Shown: positions 17,308-29,380 of the stretch, piece by piece
Position numbering within the stretch: position 1 is the stretch's first letter
Layout: each line of letters opens with the position of its first letter
Assembly (NCBI GenBank): GCA_944384985.1
Contig: CALWVM010000005.1
Span: 62,001-126,000 of the forward strand
Length of the DNA: 64,000 nucleotides
Source: an uncultured Clostridia bacterium
GTDB lineage: Bacteria; Bacillota; Clostridia; Oscillospirales; Acutalibacteraceae
Direction: 5' to 3'
The notes under the pieces: model-generated
The model's database searches: none
Seen by the model: the letters and a program-made list of their open reading frames with translations, nothing else
Told to the model about the DNA's origin: nothing
Position numbers and translations under genes: made by a program

Positions 17308-18468
17308 TCAGCGCCTTGTGAAAAAGTACACGGCGACACCCACTGCCGCCGCAGCGACTACCGCCGCGGCGAGCTTTTTGACGGTCGGCATGACGGATTC
17401 CACGCTCGGCGGGGCGTAAGAATACAGCAGGTATTTCGGCTTATTGTGAATATCTTTAACCGTGAACAGGTCACGGTACAGGAGCGTATGCGTCTTAAAC
17501 GTTTTGGGATTTTCTTCCGACAAATCTATGAGCCGCACGCCGCGGTTCAGGCGCGGACCATAGACGTTAAACCCGCAGCCCTGCGTATAGCCGAGCAGCA
17601 CATTCTCATGGCGCGAGACAAAGCTGTTGTTGTGGTCATGCCCGAAGAACATGGCGAGCGTATCGCCCTCTTCGGCAAAGGCGGCGAATTCGCCGCTGTT
17701 TTCGGCGGGCGTGGCGGGCGTTTCCAGCAGGAAATCGCAATTTCCTTTTTGCAGATACCGCTCGTCGATGTCGTAAAATTTTCCCGCGTGGTCTCGGAAT
17801 CCCTGCGCGTGAGGTTTATGGGATTTGGGGACTTCCTTTAAAAGATCCCACATCTCCGGCACGGGGATGTGCTGGAACACGATGGAGGGTACATAGTCGC
17901 CCGTCTGCTCACGCAGATATTCGCGTACGGTGCGGTACCACTCGATCTGCCCCGGTGTAACACTCGCACATTTGCCGTCGAGCGTGGTGGAAAGCGAATC
18001 GATCAGATACAGGTTGAACACAATGCGTTCGCCGTCTGACGAACGGATATTCAAATACTGATTGCAAAGCCCTTCGAGCGATTCGTCGCCGGCAACCGCC
18101 AGACAGTTTTTGTGGGTTTGATAAAGCGCCAGCTGCTTTTCCTTGGAGATGCCGAACGCCTGATCGTCGTGGTTGCCGAACACAAAGGTGAACGGGATAT
18201 GGCGTTCTTCCAGCGGCGCAATGAGGTTCGCAACCGCTTTTTCAAAGTTCTTTTCGCGGTCGCCTGCAAGGAAACTCACGCCGTAGCCCTTGAATTGGTC
18301 GCCTGTGAATACCACGAGATCCGGCTTGGCATAGTCAAGCGCCGCCGCAAGAAAGCGCAGCGTATCCTTGGACGTTGCCTGTGTATCCTGCGTATCCGCA
18401 ACCTGCATGATGCGAAATTTCCCGTCACGGAAACAGAGGTCGGCTGTTTTGCCTTTCGGTGCCGTCAT
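17308..18468 (-). CDS. Calcineurin-like metallophosphoesterase with a C-terminal membrane anchor
   Basis: A 386-residue metallophosphoesterase. Metal-binding motifs in order are ADTQDTQ (D-x-Q rather than D-x-H), VVFTGDQ, VFGNHDD, FQHIP and FFGHDHN. The last 25 residues form a hydrophobic helix ending in FFTRR, a tail anchor; no signal peptide is visible, so the catalytic domain may face the cytosol. Resembles purple-acid-phosphatase-related or PhoD-like enzymes, but the substrate is unknown. It follows the PAP2 gene by 21 bp in one operon. Confidence 0.85.
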   Translation of the reverse strand: MTAPKGKTADLCFRDGKFRIMQVADTQDTQATSKDTLRFLAAALDYAKPDLVVFTGDQFKGYGVSFLAGDREKNFEKAVANLIAPLEERHIPFTFVFGNHDDQAFGISKEKQLALYQTHKNCLAVAGDESLEGLCNQYLNIRSSDGERIVFNLYLIDSLSTTLDGKCASVTPGQIEWYRTVREYLREQTGDYVPSIVFQHIPVPEMWDLLKEVPKSHKPHAQGFRDHAGKFYDIDERYLQKGNCDFLLETPATPAENSGEFAAFAEEGDTLAMFFGHDHNNSFVSRHENVLLGYTQGCGFNVYGPRLNRGVRLIDLSEENPKTFKTHTLLYRDLFTVKDIHNKPKYLLYSYAPPSVESVMPTVKKLAAAVVAAAAVGVAVYFFTRR

Positions 18469-18489
18469 GTGAAAACGCCCCTTTCGCCG

Positions 18490-19155
18490 TTACGCGGCTT
18501 TTTCCGCCTTTTCTTTTTTCCCGAATTTTTTACGGAAAGCTGTATCCACTTTTTGACCGACGTGTTTGTCGAACGGCGGATATACATACTTCGCGATCAG
18601 GAAATACGCAATCAACGCGCAAAGAATACCCATCAGCGCGCCGAACAGCACATCGGTCGGGTAATGCACCATTAAATAATTGCGCGAAAACCCGATGAGC
18701 GCAGCAAGGATGAGAGCGGGGATGCCCACCTTCCACTTTTTATTCAGCAGGATTGCCGCCGCTGCCGCAAAGGACGAAGAAGTGTGCCCGGAGGGGAACG
18801 AGAAACTGGAAGGCAGGCTCACGAGCAATTCCGGTTTGCCGCTCGCATCCATCGCAAAGCTCCGGTACAGTTGCGCAAAAGGTTCAAAGTTGAACGGGCG
18901 TGGACGTGCGAAAACGTTTTTGAGGATCCCGTCGTTTAAGATCAGCATCAAAATGAGCGCAAACGCCATGGTAACGCCTGTTTTGCGGTATTTCGGCATG
19001 AACAAAAACAGCACGGTAATGACGATCCAGATCCAGCCACCCTCGCCGAGGATCGTGATCACGGGCATAACTGCGTCTAAAAACGCGCACCAAATATGCT
19101 CCTGGATCCATTGGAACACCGAAAAATCAAAGCTGGAAAAAACGCTGAAGTCCAT
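18490..19155 (-). CDS. PAP2-family membrane phosphatase
   Basis: A 221-residue membrane protein with about five or six helices and the complete PAP2 phosphatase signature: KNVFARPRP, FPSGHTSSS and SRNYLMVHYPTD. Enzymes of this kind dephosphorylate undecaprenyl diphosphate (UppP-like BacA-independent route) or other lipid phosphates such as phosphatidylglycerol phosphate. The C-terminal tail is basic and cytosolic. AGGGGAGG lies 5 bases before the ATG, and a strong promoter is upstream; the metallophosphoesterase gene follows. Confidence 0.88.
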   Translation of the reverse strand: MDFSVFSSFDFSVFQWIQEHIWCAFLDAVMPVITILGEGGWIWIVITVLFLFMPKYRKTGVTMAFALILMLILNDGILKNVFARPRPFNFEPFAQLYRSFAMDASGKPELLVSLPSSFSFPSGHTSSSFAAAAAILLNKKWKVGIPALILAALIGFSRNYLMVHYPTDVLFGALMGILCALIAYFLIAKYVYPPFDKHVGQKVDTAFRKKFGKKEKAEKAA

Positions 19156-19212
19156 AAAAACCTCCCCTGTTCCCTGCCGCCGGCAAGGATTTTTCTGTTT
19201 AAATAATAGAAA

Positions 19213-19241
19213 ATTATATCATGTTTTTTGCCGTTTGACAA
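19213..19241 (-). promoter_or_regulatory. Promoter of the PAP2-metallophosphoesterase operon
   Basis: Minus strand TTGTCA (19236-19241), 17-bp spacer, TATAAT (19213-19218). Confidence 0.8.
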
Positions 19242-19276
19242 GAATTTCCGTGAGGTTTGCGCGGTTGAATTGGCCG

Positions 19277-19306
19277 TTGAATTTGTACGGCGATTCTGCG
19301 TATGCT
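19277..19306 (+). promoter_or_regulatory. Probable promoter of the Rieske oxidoreductase gene
   Basis: TTGAAT (19277-19282), 18-bp spacer, TATGCT (19301-19306); 30 bp before the gene start. Less perfect than other promoters here. Confidence 0.5.
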
Positions 19307-19335
19307 ATCTTTGAATCTTTTCTTTTGGAGGAGCT

Positions 19336-20640
19336 ATGCAGTCACTTTGGAATGAAACGGCAACCCGCCCGCACTTCCCTGCGCAGTCAAAAAACGAACA
19401 GACCGACGTGCTTGTTGTCGGTGGCGGGATTACGGGTATTTTGTGTGCATATCATTTGCAGCGGGCGGGTGTTCCGTGTATGCTCGTCGAGGGGGATACG
19501 CTCTGCTCGCACACGACGGCGGGCACAACCGCAAAGATCACAGTGCAGCACGGGCTGATTTATGCGCGCATCCGCAAGGATTACGGCGATAACGCCGCGC
19601 GGCAATACTACGAGGCGAACCGCGCGGCGCTGGAGGCCTATCGCAATCTGGCGAAACACATAGACTGTGATTTTGAAGAAAAAGACGCCATGATTTTTGC
19701 GCGCGCGCAGCAAAACATGCCCGAAATAGAAGCAGAGCTTGCGGCCTGCGAGGCGCTGGGCATTCCGGCAGCCTTTTCGGATTGCAAAACGCTTCCCCTG
19801 CCCGCCAAGGGCGGCATTAAAATGCAAAAGCAGGCGCAGTTCCACCCGCTCAAATTCTGTTTTGCGCTTGCACGGGAACTCACCGCATTCGAGCACACCT
19901 TTGTGCGCGGCTTTGACGGCACGCGCGCCTACACGAATCACGGCCATATTGATGCAAAGCGCGTCATCATCGCCACGCACTTCCCGTTCATCGACCGCCG
20001 CGGGTTATATTTCATGAAAATGTACCAACACCGTTCCTACGTGCTTGCACTCGAAAACGCGCCGCGCGTGGACGGTATGTTTCTGGAGCACGGCGGCGGT
20101 GCATTTTCTTTTCGCGAAGCGCAAGGGCTAATGCTCTTGGGCGGCGGCGGGCACAAGACCGGCACGAAAGGCGGCGGGTTCTCGGCTCTCGAATCCTTTG
20201 CCGGGACGCCATTCCCGCACAGCCGCATCCGATACCGCCAGGCGGCGCAGGACTGCATGTCGCTCGACGGGATCCCCTATATCGGGAAATATGCACCGAA
20301 GCTTGAAAACTTTTATGTCGCCACCGGCTTTAACAAATGGGGCATGACCTCTGCTATGACAGCGGCGCAGATCTTAACGGATATGCTCACGGGGCGCGGC
20401 AACGAAAACGCGCCGGTCTTTTCGCCCCAGCGTTCCATATTTAAGCCGCAGCTTTTGGTCAACGGGGTCTCCACCGTCGGCAATCTGCTTTTGCCGCTGC
20501 CGAGGCGCTGCACGCATCTCGGCTGTGCGCTGCACTACAACCGGCAGGAGCACTCGTGGGACTGTCCCTGCCACGGGTCGCGGTTTGACGAGCGGGGCAA
20601 CGTTTTGGAAAATCCCGCGAACCGCCCTCGGCGGGGATAA
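19336..20640 (+). CDS. FAD-dependent oxidoreductase with a C-terminal Rieske [2Fe-2S] domain
   Basis: A 434-residue DAO-type flavoprotein. The dinucleotide-binding fold DVLVVGGGITGILCAYHLQ is near residue 24, and the FAD-binding end segment is LDGIPYIGKY followed by FYVATGFNKWGMTSA. The last 60 residues are a compact Rieske domain with CTHLGC and CPCHGSRFD. The substrate is unknown; related fusions oxidise or reduce small molecules with electron transfer through the cluster. GGAGGAG precedes ATG by 5 bases. Two small genes in the same direction follow, including a Cu/Zn-SOD-like one, so a redox-stress role is plausible but inferred. Confidence 0.88.
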   Translation: MQSLWNETATRPHFPAQSKNEQTDVLVVGGGITGILCAYHLQRAGVPCMLVEGDTLCSHTTAGTTAKITVQHGLIYARIRKDYGDNAARQYYEANRAALEAYRNLAKHIDCDFEEKDAMIFARAQQNMPEIEAELAACEALGIPAAFSDCKTLPLPAKGGIKMQKQAQFHPLKFCFALARELTAFEHTFVRGFDGTRAYTNHGHIDAKRVIIATHFPFIDRRGLYFMKMYQHRSYVLALENAPRVDGMFLEHGGGAFSFREAQGLMLLGGGGHKTGTKGGGFSALESFAGTPFPHSRIRYRQAAQDCMSLDGIPYIGKYAPKLENFYVATGFNKWGMTSAMTAAQILTDMLTGRGNENAPVFSPQRSIFKPQLLVNGVSTVGNLLLPLPRRCTHLGCALHYNRQEHSWDCPCHGSRFDERGNVLENPANRPRRG

Positions 20641-20682
20641 TTGCCGCAGAATAGGGGCATACTGGTTTCGGGAGGGAATACC

Positions 20683-20925
20683 ATGCAGAACGAACAAAAC
20701 CGGCACAAGATCGAGACGACCGTGCGCGACAGGCTTTTGCGCGCGTGGGAAAATTCCATGGAAATGGCGCGGGATTTTGAGGGGTATTCCGACGAATACT
20801 TCGAAGATGAAAAGTATCGAAAGGTCTTTTCCGCGCTCGCCGTGGAAGAGGCCCGGCACGCCGCGCAGCTGCGCGAGCTTTTACACGCCTACCAGCGCGA
20901 ACACGCAGAGCAAAAGCCATTGTAA
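20683..20925 (+). CDS. Small ferritin-like/rubrerythrin-like helical protein, 80 residues
   Basis: An 80-residue helical protein with no clear family. It contains VEEARHAAQLRELLHAY, in which E-E-x-x-H resembles the di-iron motif in one helix of ferritin-like proteins, and an earlier acidic stretch (EGYSDEYFEDEKY). It is too short for a full four-helix bundle but could dimerise into one. GGAGGGA lies 5 bases before ATG. It lies between the Rieske oxidoreductase and the SOD-like gene. Iron binding is inference. Confidence 0.6.
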   Translation: MQNEQNRHKIETTVRDRLLRAWENSMEMARDFEGYSDEYFEDEKYRKVFSALAVEEARHAAQLRELLHAYQREHAEQKPL

Positions 20926-20994
20926 CAGTTCAAACAGTGTCTTTTGCAAAAAAACACCTCCGCCTTTCATATACTGAAATACGGAGGTGATTTT

Positions 20995-21507
20995 TTGTAT
21001 ACATTTCAGCAGGAAAATACGGATTTTGCCCGGATCATGCAGGGCGGCCGGCCATACGCCGCCGCCTATGTCAAGGGCTCGGCGGACTACCCCATGCTTG
21101 GCGGGCGGATCCTCTTTTACCCGGCGGGCGACCGCGGCGTCCTGGTCGTCAGCAATGTGCGCGGCCTACCCGTGGAGGATGCGGCGTGCAGCGTGCGGGT
21201 TTTCGGTATGCATATCCATGAAAACGGCGTTTGCTGCCCGCAGGACGGCGAACCGTTTTCAGACGCCGGCGCGCATTACAACCCGGAGGACTGCGAACAC
21301 CCGGCGCATGCGGGCGACCTGCCGCCGCTGTTTGCAAACACTTTCGGCAAAGCATGGAGCGCGGTGCTGTGCGACCGCTTCTCGGTTGCGCAGATTATCG
21401 GAAAGAGTGTCATCATACACAAAAATCCCGACGATCTGCACACACAGCCGTCGGGAAATTCAGGGGCACGCATTGCCTGCGGCACCATTGTGAAAGCGCA
21501 CCGGTAA
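20995..21507 (+). CDS. Cu/Zn superoxide dismutase-family protein
   Basis: A 170-residue protein with every metal ligand of Cu/Zn SOD: His73 and His75 (GMHIHENG), bridging His94 (GAHYNP), zinc ligands His102, His105 and Asp108 (EHPAHAGDLPP), and His142, followed by the second signature GNSGARIACGTI. No signal peptide is seen, so it is probably cytosolic, unlike most bacterial SodC. The start is a TTG: it lies 4 bases after a perfect GGAGGTGA, whereas the nearest upstream ATG has no ribosome site. Its stop codon directly abuts the end of the convergent AraC gene. Confidence 0.85.
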   Translation: MYTFQQENTDFARIMQGGRPYAAAYVKGSADYPMLGGRILFYPAGDRGVLVVSNVRGLPVEDAACSVRVFGMHIHENGVCCPQDGEPFSDAGAHYNPEDCEHPAHAGDLPPLFANTFGKAWSAVLCDRFSVAQIIGKSVIIHKNPDDLHTQPSGNSGARIACGTIVKAHR

Positions 21508-22338
21508 TTACAGTTCCTTGCGGTATTTCAAAGGCGAAACGCCATACAGTTTTTTAAACGCCTTGGAAAAGACCAGCGGATCGCGATAGCCGCAGGAATA
21601 GGAAATGTCCTCGATCGAATAATTGGTCGCCCGCAGCAGCTCACAGGCGCGCTCCAAGCGGAAATTGCTCAGGTACTTTTGCGGCGAAAGCCCCAGGTGC
21701 TCCTGAAACAGCGTGAACAGATAACTGCGGTTCAGACCCACATATTCCGAAACATCCGAAACGTTGATGCCGTTGGAATAATTGTCGCGGATAAAGGAGA
21801 TCGCCTTTTTGATATAGTAGTTCTGCCTGCCGTTTTCTTCTGCTTTTTTGCCGCGCCCGGTCACCTCGGCGCTGACCACGGAAAAGAAGCGGCAGAAAAG
21901 CCCCTGCAGGGCAAACTCGTTTTCAATGCCAGGGTGATTGCATTTGAGCATTTCCGTGACGATCTGCTTAAGCGCAAATCCGTTGCGGATGCGGAATATC
22001 GGCTTTTTCACGCCGAGCAGCTTCATCTCACGCAGATATTCCTCCGCCTTGTCACCGTCAAACCCCACCCAGAGAAACGCCCATGGGTCTTCGTCATCCG
22101 CCCGGTAATAGGCGCGCTCCTCCGGACAGATCAGGAACGCTTCACCTTTGCCGACGGTGTATTGCTGTTCATGCGTGCGAAACACGCCCGCGCCGCTCAA
22201 TACATAGTGCAGGACATAGTGATTTTTCACGGCGGGACCGAAGCTGTTCCCCGATTCGCACTCTTCATAGCCGCAGTAGCAGAACCGAAAATCGCGGAAT
22301 TTGACGCCATCCGATTTGATTTGACACGCATTTTCCAA
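21508..22338 (-). CDS. AraC-family transcriptional regulator
   Basis: A 276-residue regulator: an N-terminal cupin-like sensor domain (about 1-150) and a C-terminal double helix-turn-helix (about 175-276) with GINVSDVSEYVGLNRSYLF and the signature DISYSCGYRDPLVFSKAFKK. AraC regulators with this layout usually bind a sugar and activate glycan-use genes; the GPH transporter and beta-galactosidase upstream are likely targets. The start is TTG, 6 bases after GAGGGA. The 3' end touches the stop of the convergent SOD-like gene with no gap. Confidence 0.9.
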   Translation of the reverse strand: MENACQIKSDGVKFRDFRFCYCGYEECESGNSFGPAVKNHYVLHYVLSGAGVFRTHEQQYTVGKGEAFLICPEERAYYRADDEDPWAFLWVGFDGDKAEEYLREMKLLGVKKPIFRIRNGFALKQIVTEMLKCNHPGIENEFALQGLFCRFFSVVSAEVTGRGKKAEENGRQNYYIKKAISFIRDNYSNGINVSDVSEYVGLNRSYLFTLFQEHLGLSPQKYLSNFRLERACELLRATNYSIEDISYSCGYRDPLVFSKAFKKLYGVSPLKYRKEL

Positions 22339-22384
22339 GCCGATTCCCTCATTTTCCTCAAAAGGTAAATTGCTTTATTGGAAC

Positions 22385-22413
22385 AGAATACCATAATTCT
22401 GCCATTTTTTCAA
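22385..22413 (-). promoter_or_regulatory. Promoter of the AraC-type regulator gene
   Basis: Minus strand TTGAAA (22408-22413), 17-bp spacer, TATTCT (22385-22390). Confidence 0.75.
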
Positions 22414-22464
22414 GTGCAAGTCGTGGGATTTCAAGGACCCGCAAGAAATGCTTTCGAACGCAAA

Positions 22465-22493
22465 ACGGACGGTCCCGTGCGGGGCCGTCCGTT
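22465..22493 (-). terminator. Terminator after the GPH transporter gene
   Basis: Stem ACGGACGG-CCC / GGG-CCGTCCGT with short loop, followed by TTTTGCG on the minus strand. Confidence 0.75.
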
Positions 22494-22507
22494 TGTACTG
22501 CGGCGGT

Positions 22508-24958
22508 TTATTTATCGCCTTTGTCTTTACTCTTTTTCTTGTCTGCTTTTTTGGCGGCTTTTTCCGCTGCACGCTGCGCTTTGAGCTGCGCGGCATAAGC
22601 TTTTTCTGCCTGCGCCTGGCGTTCGGCTTCCGCCGCTGCCTGCGCCAAAGCTTCTTCATGGCGGACCTTCGCGTCGTCATACATCGCGGCGATCTCTTCG
22701 AAGCGGCCATAATTTTCCGCCTGAGTCAACAGCTTCTTAGCGTCGATATAGGGCTTTGCGGCACGGTTGTAAAGCGCGTTTTCGTCGCCAGCCTTTTTGA
22801 TCTCGGCGTCGAGCTTCCGTTTTTCGGCCTTGGCAGCTTTGATATCCGCCTTCAGGGAATTGACTTCTGCCTGGTTCTTCTGTTTCTTCGCAGCGTAATA
22901 CGCCTTATAAAGCGACTCGATCTTGGCGTTCAGGTCGTCTTCCGTTGCAAACAGATTTTCGAAAACGGAAACATCGAATTCCTGAATCCCATCGGGAAAT
23001 TTACGCAGCGCCGTGCGGCGGGCAAAAGCGGCATCACGCGCACGCTGAATTTCGGCCTTGCGGTATGCCTTTTCCTTCTCCGTCGCTTTCGGCAGCGCTT
23101 TTGCACGCTTGACCGCGTCCGGATCGAAATTATAGATGAAATCGTACCCCATTTCCACAGCCTGTTTTGCTTCTTCCAGCTGTGCCTGGCCCTCGACCGT
23201 CGTAAAGCGGTTCATTTCATTCATGACGATCTTGGAGATCTCGATCATTTGGTTATGTTCGATCGCCTCGCGATAGGCTTTTTTGGCGGCTTTCTTTTCC
23301 GCCTTGCTCTTCGCCGCCTTGATGTCGCGCTTGGTGATCTCTTTCGGCGCGGCGTTTGCATAGGTTTCCGCTTCGCGGATGGTATCGATGGTGGAAACGA
23401 TGTCCTTATCCTGCAAAACGCCGTTGCCGTAGTCCTCAAACATGGCGCGGATCTGCAAGACCTTGATCATGCCGCGCTGCTTGGTTTCGGACAGGTCATA
23501 GAAGAAGTACGGGATCACGTTCATGAACGCGCCGACAACCGAAAGCAGGATGAGCACGAGCATGATGTTGTCGAAGATTTCGTCCACATACAGGACGTTA
23601 TACATGTTGGTGAGATCCAGCCCCGGATCATTTGCATTTTGAATGATCTCGGGTAAATTGGCTTGCAGCGTGGCCTCATTGATGCCCATTTTGGAATACA
23701 CGAACGGGATAACGCTGCTCGTTGCCATGGTCACGATCTGCCCGATAAGTCCCACCGTGGAGAACATGCCGTCGATGCGCTCGCCGGTCACATACTGCTG
23801 GTAGTCGCGGATGTCCGCATCGATAGAGGGCGTTAAAATGTGTGCAAACGCGCCGACCACGCCGTTGGCAAACAGGCAGCAGAGCACGATCCAGATCATG
23901 TGCGCGGGTTCCGCTGCAATCACGGGATACATAGCTGCAATAAAAACAATATTTAAGAAGTTGGTCGTAATCAACACACGCTTTTTGCCATACCGCCGGA
24001 TAGCAAAAGGTGCTGCCAGCATGCCCCAGAACGAGGCGTTGCCGTAAATCAACCCGATAATCGTAAATTCCGTGGCGGAAGCAGCATGCTTATACTGATA
24101 CAGCCAGTTGAGGATAACGCTGTAAGAGCTTTCCAGAAAACCGATCCAGCCGGCAAGCGAAATGATCCAGAAATATTTGTTTTTGGCAACCGAGCGCAGT
24201 GCATCAATAAACTTGATCTGGATAACGTGCGTTTTCGCCTGCACGATCTTTTCCTGCGTGTTGGCATACACCATGATCGACATCAAAATGCCGATGATCG
24301 CCATGGGCGGATAGGCAATGCGATACAAACGCATGTTCGTAAGGCTGCCGCCCGTGATCGCCTGCGCAAGCAGCGGCATGATCGCCGTAGCAATGGAGGG
24401 CGCGATGGAATACACGATGGATTTGAACGCAGCGACGTCCGAGCGTTCCTGCGTGTTCGGGGAAAGAACCTTGATCAGGTTCTCATATGCTTCATAGAAA
24501 AACTGGTAGAAGAACTGGAAGCCGAAGTTGAAAAGCAGGATGATGACTGCTTTGGCAACCTGGCTTTCAATTTTTTCATACGGGACCCAGACCATCCCAA
24601 TGGCAAGGACCGCCGTGGGGATGCCCATGGAAATGAGGTATGGGCGGTATTTGCCCTTTTTGTTGCGGACATTATCAATGATGTACGCACGAATGGCGGT
24701 GCACGGGAAGCCCGCTATGATCGCTATGACATAAATCACATAGATAAGCCGTGCATCCAGACCGATCGCGCTGCCGATGATGAAGTTATTGACCGACAGG
24801 AACAGCTGCTGGACAACGTAAATCAGGAAATATGCACCGATACCGCCGAACGAGTAGGCACAAATCTCTTTATAGGCCATGTACCTGCCCAAAGGCGGTG
24901 TCTTCCAATAGGTTGGGACTTTGCCGGCAAAGTCCTTGACTTTTTCAACTACATTCAT
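22508..24958 (-). CDS. GPH-family sugar:cation symporter with a long charged C-terminal extension
   Basis: A 816-residue protein. Residues 1 to about 490 are a 12-helix glycoside-pentoside-hexuronide symporter (MFS type), which imports oligosaccharides or glycosides with H+ or Na+. Family members are normally 450-500 residues. Residues about 495-816 are hydrophilic, Lys/Ala/Glu-rich and probably coiled coil, ending in a poly-Lys tail (AAKKADKKKSKDKGDK). GGAGG lies 8 bases before ATG. A strong promoter and a terminator bracket it as one transcript. It lies next to an AraC regulator and near a beta-galactosidase, so galactosides are likely cargo. The role of the tail is unknown. Confidence 0.88.
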   Translation of the reverse strand: MNVVEKVKDFAGKVPTYWKTPPLGRYMAYKEICAYSFGGIGAYFLIYVVQQLFLSVNNFIIGSAIGLDARLIYVIYVIAIIAGFPCTAIRAYIIDNVRNKKGKYRPYLISMGIPTAVLAIGMVWVPYEKIESQVAKAVIILLFNFGFQFFYQFFYEAYENLIKVLSPNTQERSDVAAFKSIVYSIAPSIATAIMPLLAQAITGGSLTNMRLYRIAYPPMAIIGILMSIMVYANTQEKIVQAKTHVIQIKFIDALRSVAKNKYFWIISLAGWIGFLESSYSVILNWLYQYKHAASATEFTIIGLIYGNASFWGMLAAPFAIRRYGKKRVLITTNFLNIVFIAAMYPVIAAEPAHMIWIVLCCLFANGVVGAFAHILTPSIDADIRDYQQYVTGERIDGMFSTVGLIGQIVTMATSSVIPFVYSKMGINEATLQANLPEIIQNANDPGLDLTNMYNVLYVDEIFDNIMLVLILLSVVGAFMNVIPYFFYDLSETKQRGMIKVLQIRAMFEDYGNGVLQDKDIVSTIDTIREAETYANAAPKEITKRDIKAAKSKAEKKAAKKAYREAIEHNQMIEISKIVMNEMNRFTTVEGQAQLEEAKQAVEMGYDFIYNFDPDAVKRAKALPKATEKEKAYRKAEIQRARDAAFARRTALRKFPDGIQEFDVSVFENLFATEDDLNAKIESLYKAYYAAKKQKNQAEVNSLKADIKAAKAEKRKLDAEIKKAGDENALYNRAAKPYIDAKKLLTQAENYGRFEEIAAMYDDAKVRHEEALAQAAAEAERQAQAEKAYAAQLKAQRAAEKAAKKADKKKSKDKGDK

Positions 24959-24992
24959 GCGCGTTGCCTCCTGCGTTTTCAGTAACTACATG

Positions 24993-25021
24993 ATTTTAAC
25001 ACTCTCTTTGGTTTTTTTCAA
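24993..25021 (-). promoter_or_regulatory. Promoter of the GPH transporter gene
   Basis: Minus strand TTGAAA (25016-25021), 17-bp spacer, TAAAAT (24993-24998). The AT-rich stretch 25022-25210 upstream of it shows no gene; AraC-type binding would be expected here but no clear repeat was identified. Confidence 0.78.
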
Positions 25022-25214
25022 CAGAAAAACCTGTGATTTTTTCGGGATTGCAGACAAAACGCAAAGAATCGTGAAAAGTCACAAAATATTTTATAAAAAT
25101 TTTGTTAACTTTCCGACTTGCTTTTTTTATGATTTTGTGTATACGGGCAGGAAATTCAGTACACACGCGGAAAAATAGCATTTAGAAAAACAGACCACTG
25201 GATTTTTAAGGCAA

Positions 25215-25243
25215 AAAAATCCCCGCATAATCATGCGGGGAAA
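25215..25243 (-). terminator. Terminator after the lacZ-GNAT operon
   Basis: Stem CCCCGCAT / ATGCGGGG with a 5-base loop and a run of T on the minus strand. Confidence 0.88.
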
Positions 25244-25258
25244 ACAGACCTCTATTTC

Positions 25259-29376
<4,118 letters not shown>

Positions 29377-29380
<4 letters not shown>

